Made by a program: the position numbers and the translations under genes. The notes under the pieces were generated by a model. The model worked only from the letters and a program-made list of their open reading frames with translations, ran no database searches and was not told the origin of the DNA. A stretch of 8,582 bases of DNA from Thiotrichaceae bacterium UBA7359 (GTDB taxonomy: Bacteria > Pseudomonadota > Gammaproteobacteria > Eutrophobiales > Eutrophobiaceae): the NCBI GenBank assembly GCA_905182825.1, contig CAJJDJ010000206.1, positions 1-8,582 on the forward strand, written 5' to 3'. Shown in pieces: positions 1 through 6,062 of the stretch (position 1 is the stretch's first letter; every line of letters starts with the position of its first letter).

Positions 1-1155
1 GGTGGAGACGAAATTATCTACCCTCATGATGCAGGACTATGGCTTCTAGATGACTGGATTGAACCTATTAAGGATAAGAATGAAATTATAGGTTTTAAGA
101 TAGATCTGCCATCAAGCAAGCGCTTCCAAAAACAACAAAATGCATCTAATAATATCACAGCGATTAACGTTAAATCACAAACGGAACCTTTTGAAAAGAT
201 ATTTGGGCAAAGCTCATCAATTAAAGCCAGTATAGAAAAAGCTCGTAAAGCGGCTAATACGCCACTGCCTGTATTATTATTAGGTGATACCGGTGTAGGG
301 AAAGAAATGTTTGCCCGAGCGATACATGAATCGAGTAAATTCTCTAATGGTCCATTCATTGACTTAAACTGTGGTGCCTTCACCAGAGATATTTTAAGCA
401 GTGAATTGTTTGGCCATGTCGAAGGAGCATTCACCGGAGCAAAAAGAGGCGGCATGATGGGCAAAATTGAAGCTGCTAACGGTGGAACATTGTTTCTAGA
501 TGAGATTAGTGAAATGCCATTTGATCTTCAACCTATTTTTCTTAGAGTACTACAAGAAAAAAAAATACACCGTGTTGGTGCTATCGCTCCTATTCCCGTT
601 GATTTTAGACTTATTGCTGCAACAAATAGCTATCTCAAACGAGAAGTCTCTGAAGGTCGTTTTAGAAAAGATTTATATTTTCGTTTATCGACAGTTGCCA
701 TCGGGCTTGATCCTTTATCAAAACGAACAGATGATATCGAAGAAATTGCGCAACTTGTTTTAAAAAAAACACGAGCTGCTGAAGATATTATACCTAAACG
801 AATTTCTGCTTCTTTGATTACAGCACTAAAAAATAGAGAATGGCCTGGCAATATTAGAGAACTAGTCAATGTGATTGAATGTATGTGTTACATGTCTGCA
901 AATCAAAATCTAACCACTTTGGATTTACCTGCGGGATATAAACCGGGTCAACCACTTATTAATGCAGCACCACCACTTAACCAAGACCAAGCCTACCAGG
1001 CAGTATCAAATCTAGATATTGCTGAACAACAAACAATTGAGAATGCAATTGTTGAATTTAATGGAAACATCACACAAACTGCAAAAAACTTAGGTATAGC
1101 GAAGGGAACTTTATATCGTAAGATGAAAAAATATAAGTTAAAGAATCCTCATTAA
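1..1155 (+). CDS. sigma54-dependent transcriptional activator, C-terminal part (5' end outside window)
   Basis: The reading frame is open from base 1, so the gene starts off the left edge; 384 residues are visible. Seen (fragment numbering): a poorly conserved sensor end and linker (1-70), then a full AAA+ domain with Walker A GDTGVGKE (95-102), an intact GAFTGA loop (142-147) that contacts sigma54, Walker B GGTLFLDE (161-168), the arginine-finger region GRFRKDLYFRL (219-229) and sensor II WPGNIREL (281-288), and a Fis-type helix-turn-helix (about 354-380, ITQTAKNLGIAKGTLYRKMK). Family knowledge: such proteins bind upstream enhancers as oligomers and use ATP to open sigma54 promoters. The gene faces the catabolic genes tail to tail, so it probably regulates them, as AcxR does for acetone carboxylase genes; that is inference. 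The residues before the AAA+ domain (GLWLLDDWIEP region) do not look like the usual AcoR GAF end, so the effector class is open. The Met at 307 lies just after Walker A and cannot be the start. Confidence 0.93.
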   Translation, partial: GGDEIIYPHDAGLWLLDDWIEPIKDKNEIIGFKIDLPSSKRFQKQQNASNNITAINVKSQTEPFEKIFGQSSSIKASIEKARKAANTPLPVLLLGDTGVGKEMFARAIHESSKFSNGPFIDLNCGAFTRDILSSELFGHVEGAFTGAKRGGMMGKIEAANGGTLFLDEISEMPFDLQPIFLRVLQEKKIHRVGAIAPIPVDFRLIAATNSYLKREVSEGRFRKDLYFRLSTVAIGLDPLSKRTDDIEEIAQLVLKKTRAAEDIIPKRISASLITALKNREWPGNIRELVNVIECMCYMSANQNLTTLDLPAGYKPGQPLINAAPPLNQDQAYQAVSNLDIAEQQTIENAIVEFNGNITQTAKNLGIAKGTLYRKMKKYKLKNPH

Positions 1156-1167
1156 AACAAAATAATG

Positions 1168-1182
1168 AGAATTTTCAATTCT
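1168..1182. terminator. possible weak bidirectional terminator palindrome
   Basis: A perfect inverted repeat AGAATT-TTC-AATTCT (6-bp arms, 3-base loop) lies 13 bases after the regulator stop and 76 bases beyond the oxidoreductase stop on the other strand. Read in the plus direction it is followed by a T-rich stretch (GTTCTATTTT); read in the minus direction by TTATTTTGTTTT. The position between convergent genes fits a shared terminator, but the stem is AT-rich and short, so it would be weak. The rest of the 1156-1257 gap is AT-rich with nothing else that I recognise. Confidence 0.3.
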
Positions 1183-1257
1183 GTTCTATTTTAAACTTCA
1201 CAGCAAATCCAAATTATATCTCCTAATCTAAAGTAAACACATTTCTAAATTGATATA

Positions 1258-2244
1258 TTAATCAATATCAACAAGCACTACCCCGTAAAAACCAGCTTGC
1301 TCGATCTTCTGATGTGCAGAGGCAATATTCTCTAGACTCTCTCGGTAAGCAATTCGATGTTGTAACATTTTTCCATCTAGAAGATCGGTGATGTCTTCAA
1401 TTGCATCGTTCTTTGCTGTCTCGGGCATTGCATAGACTAGGACCATGCGTATAGTTAAATCCTGAAACAACATTCTTCTAAAAGGTAATGTAGGTTCCGC
1501 CACTTGCATTGAGGCATAGGTTGCTATCGTTGCACTCGTAGCGGCGACATCGAGTAATACAGGCAGATTACCACCAAACTCTCCATCGACAATACGTTCC
1601 ACCCCATTACCGTCAGTTAAATCAGCTACGGTACTCAGTAAATCTTCTCCTTGATGAGAACAAACAGCATCGGCACCAGCAGCATAACAATGCGCTTCTG
1701 CTGCAGGATTACTGGCAGTCGCGATGACTGTTGCACCGGCATATTTTGCCCATTGAATAGCATAATGACCGACTCTCCCCGCACCACCCGTCACGAGAAG
1801 AGTTTGTCCATCGACTAGTCCATCAGCAAAAACACAGCGATGTGCAGTCATTGCCGGTATACCCATGCAGGCACCCACCTCAAAATCAACATTGTCGGGT
1901 AGCCAAACTGCACGATTCGAATCGACCGTGACATATTCCGCAGCGGTACCAAAACGTCGACCATACTGAGCTTCATAGACCCATACTCGCTCACCAATTC
2001 TTGATGACGGAACACCACGTCCAACCTCTTCAATAATCCCAGCTCCATCACTATGAGGAATAATAAATCCATCTTTTAATAGTTCAGGAAAAGCCCCATT
2101 ACGTTTTTTTACATCTGAAGGATTTACCGCTGAACAATTTAGACGAACGAGTACCTCTCCATGGGTTGGCGTAGGTTGGTCAAGTTCCATAATCTCCAAC
2201 ACCTCATCTGCTGGGCCCATGGTTTTGAATGCAGCTGCCTTCAT
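1258..2244 (-). CDS. MDR-family NAD(P)H-dependent oxidoreductase, quinone reductase-like
   Basis: This 328-aa protein is a medium-chain dehydrogenase/reductase of the zeta-crystallin/quinone oxidoreductase branch. The N-terminal GroES-like fold carries the typical AVNPSDVK (39-46) and HSDGAGIIEEVG (64-75) motifs. The nucleotide-binding Rossmann fold has VTGGAGRVG (151-159), followed by the helix and strand YAIQWAKYAGATVIATASN. The four-Cys structural zinc lobe and the catalytic zinc ligands of alcohol dehydrogenases are absent, so it probably reduces C=C or quinone-like substrates with NAD(P)H rather than acting as a zinc alcohol dehydrogenase. It is the last gene of the minus-strand series, 37 bases after the thiolase, with a good GAGAGG ribosome site 6 bases before the ATG. 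It may prepare an unsaturated ketone for the pathway or have a redox side role; neither is shown. Its GC (about 46% in sampled lines) is higher than that of the ligase gene. Confidence 0.85.
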   Translation of the reverse strand: MKAAAFKTMGPADEVLEIMELDQPTPTHGEVLVRLNCSAVNPSDVKKRNGAFPELLKDGFIIPHSDGAGIIEEVGRGVPSSRIGERVWVYEAQYGRRFGTAAEYVTVDSNRAVWLPDNVDFEVGACMGIPAMTAHRCVFADGLVDGQTLLVTGGAGRVGHYAIQWAKYAGATVIATASNPAAEAHCYAAGADAVCSHQGEDLLSTVADLTDGNGVERIVDGEFGGNLPVLLDVAATSATIATYASMQVAEPTLPFRRMLFQDLTIRMVLVYAMPETAKNDAIEDITDLLDGKMLQHRIAYRESLENIASAHQKIEQAGFYGVVLVDID

Positions 2245-2281
2245 TGAATACCTCTCATTAGTTTTATAATCCTGTTAACTT

Positions 2282-3547
2282 TCACTGAATTCGACGCAAA
2301 ACAGAAACACAATTTGTAACACCTGAGCCGCCAACATTAACTGTCATTGCGAGTTCCGGCTGTCCTTTTGCAGCTACTCCAATAGGTGTGCCCGTTAATT
2401 GTTTATACATAAGTGCATGCATCGATGCACCTGTTGCACCAACGGGATGTCCTTTAGATTTAAGTCCACCTGAAAGATTTATTGGGCACTCACTATCAAC
2501 ATCATATTTACCTTCCATAAAATCATATCCCGCACGACCTTGTTCTGATAAACCCATTGCTTCTACACAGAGCATTTGATTAATAGTAAAACAATCATGA
2601 ACTTCAGCCATGTCAATATCTGTCACACGCACTCCTGCCTCAGCACAAGCTTGTTGCACACCATGTTTCGCTGCTTGTAGTTCATGCAGTGTCTCTTTAC
2701 GTTCACTCATCATCATCCGTTGAGTCACATGTCCTATTCCAGAAAGTTCAACAGCATGTTTAAAGTTTGCTTTAGCATTATCAGTTGATGTAAGTACAAC
2801 AGCTGCTGCGCCATCCGAGATTAATGAACAATCATGCAATCGTAACGGCGGAGCAATCAATGGATTACTACCTTTACCTGTTTCAGGTAAATCAAGAATT
2901 GCTTTTGCAGTGATCAGTTGTTTTTTATCGGGCAAACTACCCGGCCCAAAGTGAGCCAAGGGATTTTGAATACCATTACGATAATTTTGCGCGGCGACAT
3001 GGGCAAACATAGTACGCAGTTTTTCGTCACTCAGACCATGCTTTGCTTGATATGCCTTGGCAAGTTCTCCAAATAACCCTGGAAAAGTAACGCCGATAGA
3101 ACCTTCATCCGGCCAATATGAACTGCACGCCAATGCATGCGTCACAGCCTTCGTATCAAGCAGACTCATCTTCTCCACACCAAGAGCGAGTACATTTTTA
3201 AATCGTCCACTAGCAACAGCATAGGCTGCGTTATAAATAGCTATTGAAGATGTTGCACAAGCCCCTTCTGTTCTTGTTGTCGGCTTATAAAGTAAACCCT
3301 GAGGGTCTATTTCTAGGGCTAGTGGGCCAACATGTTCCTGGTTGACGAACAATGAAGGTGAACATGATCCCAACCAAATAGCATCAATATCCTTTGCTTC
3401 TAGACCGGCATCGGCAATCGCACCGGCGCCCGCTTCTACTATCAGTTCATAAAATGATTTTAAATCTTCTACTTTGCCTGTTTCTCTATCACGTTTAACA
3501 AATGCACCAAACTGAGTGTTGTGTGCACCAACTATACTAATCTCCAT
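2282..3547 (-). CDS. SCP2-type thiolase (beta-ketoacyl-CoA thiolase)
   Basis: This 421-aa protein is a thiolase of the SCP-x/SCP2-like group and should cleave a beta-ketoacyl-CoA with CoA to acetyl-CoA and a shortened acyl-CoA. Visible active-site elements are the nucleophile Cys97 in EGACATS, a VHDCFT motif (316-321, H317/C319) where classical thiolases have NEAF, the general-base His367 in KGHPVGATG, and a C-terminal GGSGVTNCV (406-414) in place of the CxGGG block of AtoB-type enzymes. Known SCP2-type enzymes often act on branched, steroid-side-chain or aromatic acyl-CoAs. The length is usual for the family. The start is supported by a strong AGAGGG ribosome site 7 bases upstream. The gene follows the CoA ligase by 58 bases. 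In context it is the last carbon-cleaving step after ketone carboxylation and CoA activation. A lipid-transfer-associated or hydroxylase-partner thiolase role is less likely here, since no DUF35-type partner gene is seen. Confidence 0.9.
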   Translation of the reverse strand: MEISIVGAHNTQFGAFVKRDRETGKVEDLKSFYELIVEAGAGAIADAGLEAKDIDAIWLGSCSPSLFVNQEHVGPLALEIDPQGLLYKPTTRTEGACATSSIAIYNAAYAVASGRFKNVLALGVEKMSLLDTKAVTHALACSSYWPDEGSIGVTFPGLFGELAKAYQAKHGLSDEKLRTMFAHVAAQNYRNGIQNPLAHFGPGSLPDKKQLITAKAILDLPETGKGSNPLIAPPLRLHDCSLISDGAAAVVLTSTDNAKANFKHAVELSGIGHVTQRMMMSERKETLHELQAAKHGVQQACAEAGVRVTDIDMAEVHDCFTINQMLCVEAMGLSEQGRAGYDFMEGKYDVDSECPINLSGGLKSKGHPVGATGASMHALMYKQLTGTPIGVAAKGQPELAMTVNVGGSGVTNCVSVLRRIQ

Positions 3548-3605
3548 TGAGCTACCCTCTTCATCTAGAACTGTGGATTAAAATGTGAAAAATAAAAATT
3601 TGAAT

Positions 3606-5171
3606 CTATATTTTACGACCAACTTTGTCCCAAAAATATTTACGGACTTCTTTTTTTAATACCTTACCTACTGGGCTACGTGGTAGTTCATTCCAAATCA
3701 ATATTTCTTTAGGTGACTTAACACTACCTAACTTCTGTTTACAAAGTGCAATAATTTCTTGTGTATCTAGTTTATCGTTTGGATCTTTTAACTCAACTAC
3801 AGCTGTTACTTGCTCACCCCATTTTTCATCTGGGATACCTATAACACAACAGTCTTTTATTGACGGGTGCCCCCAAATAAGTTGTTCAATCTCTCCTGGA
3901 TAAACATTAAAACCACCCGATATAATCATGTCGCGTTTACGATCAACTATCGTTAAATATCCTTCATTATCGAAGACGCCAACATCGCCCGTTTTCTGCC
4001 AACCATTTACACGTATTTCATTTGTTGCTTCTGGGTCATTAAAGTAACAACGCATTAATAAATCACCTTTAACAGCAATTTCACCTTCTTTCCCGAGAGG
4101 AAGAATATTGGCATCATCATCCAAAATAACCACTTCAATTTGTGGTGCAATTTTACCACAGGAACGAATCTTGTAAAAATCATCCATTCCAACCGCATCA
4201 ACATGATCTTTAGCAGATAGAAAGGTACAAACCATTGGTGACTCTGCCTGCCCATAAGTTTGAACCATCACGGGACCAAAAACATCAATAGCCTCTTTAA
4301 GTTTCTCTACTGACATTGGTGCAGCGGCATACCAAAAGTAACGTAAACTTGAATAATCATAATTTTTAACACCCTTATATGCTAATAACATATAGATCGC
4401 GGTCGGAGGCAAAAATAAGTGCGTGATTTTATATTTTTCGATAATAGACAATATAACGTCTGGAATCATACCTTCCATTACTATGATATTTGAACCTTGT
4501 AATATAGGCGCAAATGATGCTACCCCGGCTGCATGTGTCATTGGAGCGCTAACAAGATAAGAGGGAGTAATATCCGGTTCAGGCATTAATTCAATCTGAA
4601 TCGACACCATAGACTGCCAGGTTAAATAACTCCACTCCGCTAATTTAGAATCACCCGTCGTTCCACCTGTTGGAAATAAGCTTATTAATTCAGGATCATT
4701 TTCCCTTATTAGTTTTTCTTCAGCTTCTTTAATAAATTTATTTTTAAAATTTTGGATGTCAATCCCTGCTATTTCCTTACCCGTAAATGGTAAACAATTT
4801 TCATCTTTGTATTGTTCGACAAGTTGATGATTAGCATCAAGAATATCTAAGTCAACAAAGAGTAATCTTGCATTAGATTTTTTGAGTAATTTTAAATTTG
4901 CTTCAAAGGTATTTCGAACATTGAGTGGCAGCCATATTGCACCTATCTCAGATATAGCAAATATACAGCAATAAGTTGCAATAGAATTTGGTGCATAGGT
5001 CGCAATAACATCTTGCTCTTGAACGCCTTTTTCTTTTAATTGCACAGCAACATGTTGTGCAATATCAAACATTTCTCGATAGTTTAGTGAGAGGTCATTA
5101 TTGATGTCGATAAATTGAGCATCACCATTACTAAAAGCGGGACTATGTTCGAGAAAATCGATAATACGCAT
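3606..5171 (-). CDS. AMP-forming acyl-CoA ligase, probably for a beta-keto acid
   Basis: This 521-aa member of the ANL adenylating family activates a carboxylic acid with ATP and CoA, releasing AMP and PPi. Visible motifs are the phosphate loop LFPTGGTTGDSK (165-176), which fits the AMP-binding signature although Gly169 and Ser175 replace the commoner Ser and Pro; YGQAE (306-310); TGD (394-396); the hinge and core RKRDMIISGGFNVYPGEIE (411-429); and the C-terminal SPVGKVLKK with the adenylation lysine K503. No signal peptide or membrane segment is seen, so it is cytosolic. At 521 aa it is much shorter than acetoacetyl-CoA synthetases of the AacS type (about 650 aa). It follows the 285-aa gene by 31 bases, the place that bal (benzoylacetate-CoA ligase) takes after apcE in Aromatoleum. 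A GGGGG ribosome site sits 5 bases before the ATG. Exact substrate unknown; the beta-keto acid role comes from neighbours. The gene is notably AT-rich (about 34% GC in six sampled lines). Confidence 0.9.
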   Translation of the reverse strand: MRIIDFLEHSPAFSNGDAQFIDINNDLSLNYREMFDIAQHVAVQLKEKGVQEQDVIATYAPNSIATYCCIFAISEIGAIWLPLNVRNTFEANLKLLKKSNARLLFVDLDILDANHQLVEQYKDENCLPFTGKEIAGIDIQNFKNKFIKEAEEKLIRENDPELISLFPTGGTTGDSKLAEWSYLTWQSMVSIQIELMPEPDITPSYLVSAPMTHAAGVASFAPILQGSNIIVMEGMIPDVILSIIEKYKITHLFLPPTAIYMLLAYKGVKNYDYSSLRYFWYAAAPMSVEKLKEAIDVFGPVMVQTYGQAESPMVCTFLSAKDHVDAVGMDDFYKIRSCGKIAPQIEVVILDDDANILPLGKEGEIAVKGDLLMRCYFNDPEATNEIRVNGWQKTGDVGVFDNEGYLTIVDRKRDMIISGGFNVYPGEIEQLIWGHPSIKDCCVIGIPDEKWGEQVTAVVELKDPNDKLDTQEIIALCKQKLGSVKSPKEILIWNELPRSPVGKVLKKEVRKYFWDKVGRKI

Positions 5172-5179
5172 TTTAACCC

Positions 5180-5200
5180 CCGAAAAAAACTTGCTTTCGG
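5180..5200 (-). promoter_or_regulatory. small inverted repeat overlapping the ligase ribosome-binding site
   Basis: The 31-base gap before the ligase start contains arms CCGAAA and TTTCGG separated by 9 bases. In the minus-strand transcript the second arm runs into the GGGGG Shine-Dalgarno stretch (5177-5181) and shares two G bases with it. A hairpin could modestly tune ligase translation or protect a processed mRNA end. With only 6-bp arms it could also be chance. Confidence 0.25.
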
Positions 5201-5202
5201 CA

Positions 5203-6060
5203 CTAAGCTCTTAAGTTCGAAAGTGTGTCAAGAACTAACTCAGGTGTTATTTCTTCTGGAATCGTTAAATAATTAAAGCCATTCCCTGCTAAACAATTAC
5301 TGCTCTTCGATTCCCATAATGCTTTAGAAATATCTTTACCACATGAACTATCAGCCACTGAACAAGTAGACGGAACAATTGAAAAGTCAACATCATCTGG
5401 AACATTAAAACCAGTATCTGAAAATGGCAAATGTATACCAACTGACCAACGATAATGTTTGGCAACATTATACAGAGGTTGATACCAAGATAACTCTTCA
5501 GCACTCTCGGGCATAGATTTCGGATCTTCTCTCAATAAAACACCAGAGAGATTTACTTCACTAAAGTATCTTAGGTAGTCCGCAACATACATTGATGCAG
5601 TGTCTATGTGCGCTTCTTCCGGTTCTACATCGACAATATTAGCTGCTTTATTAGCTTTAATGAGCAGAGAACGTGGTGAGGGAATCACTAATACGATAGG
5701 CACTGAATCACCGTAATTGTTACTTATAGCCGTTAAGACTTCTGCTAGTAATTCACGTGGTGCATATGCTTCTAACATTGCTTTAGCAGCAACTGTAATA
5801 CGCTTCTTACCTGCCATCGATGGAATCGCTTCTTCATCTTCCAGCATCCAGTGATGAAAAAGATCCCATATATCCATGACAACGACATCTGCATTAACTA
5901 AACCATGAGCCTGCCCATAAAAAGACATATAAGCCGCTGGGTTTGTCCATGGGTTTTCTCCTTCTGCCAATAACAATTTCTTGGTATAGGCATTAAAATC
6001 AATCCAGAGTTTTGGAGTTCCCTCTCCAGCAGATAAATACTTAACTAAATCTATCGCCAT
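5203..6060 (-). CDS. 285-aa soluble protein of unknown function, candidate ApcE-like carboxylase partner
   Basis: I do not recognise this protein by a clear motif. It is 285 aa (about 31-32 kDa), without signal peptide or membrane helices. Its hydrophobic strands VVVMDIWDLF (59-68), PIVLVIPSPR (121-130), LSGVLLRED (171-179), SVGIHLPF (206-213) and DFSIVPS (225-231) alternate with helices, suggesting an alpha/beta barrel of the UroD or methionine-synthase kind; this is a weak guess. Cys233, Cys240 and Cys256 cluster near the C-terminus. The start lies only 2 bases after the HyuB stop, so translation is probably coupled; an AAGGAT site is 14 bases upstream, which is far. In Aromatoleum the acetophenone carboxylase core needs a separate subunit of about 34 kDa (ApcE), encoded just before the benzoylacetate-CoA ligase. 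Similar size and position here make an ApcE-like role the leading hypothesis. It is not the small acetone carboxylase gamma subunit (AcxC, about 19-20 kDa). Confidence 0.8.
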   Translation of the reverse strand: MAIDLVKYLSAGEGTPKLWIDFNAYTKKLLLAEGENPWTNPAAYMSFYGQAHGLVNADVVVMDIWDLFHHWMLEDEEAIPSMAGKKRITVAAKAMLEAYAPRELLAEVLTAISNNYGDSVPIVLVIPSPRSLLIKANKAANIVDVEPEEAHIDTASMYVADYLRYFSEVNLSGVLLREDPKSMPESAEELSWYQPLYNVAKHYRWSVGIHLPFSDTGFNVPDDVDFSIVPSTCSVADSSCGKDISKALWESKSSNCLAGNGFNYLTIPEEITPELVLDTLSNLRA

Positions 6061-6062
6061 AC

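Noticed and set aside
24..464. A 146-aa minus-strand open frame opposite the regulator
   Set aside because: It overlaps the conserved AAA+ coding frame (Walker A, GAFTGA) and its translation shows no recognisable domain; it is a shadow frame.
500..869. Two small open frames (plus 500-763, minus 630-869) inside the regulator
   Set aside because: Both lie within the sigma54-activator domain in other frames and have no family features.
307..1155. A 282-aa reading frame beginning at the Met at 307 taken as a full gene
   Set aside because: The frame is open upstream to base 1 and the Met comes directly after the Walker A motif, so it is an internal residue of a longer regulator.
2388..2579. A 63-aa plus-strand frame opposite the thiolase
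   Set aside because: It overlaps the conserved GHPVGATG region of the thiolase on the other strand and has no support of its own.
3606..5171. Calling the ligase acetoacetyl-CoA synthetase (AacS)
   Set aside because: AacS proteins are about 650 aa with a different N-terminal region; this one has the 521-aa length and layout of fatty-acid/aromatic acid CoA ligases.
5203..6060. Calling the 285-aa protein the acetone carboxylase gamma subunit (AcxC)
   Set aside because: AcxC is about 19-20 kDa; this protein is far longer and shows no resemblance that I can recognise.
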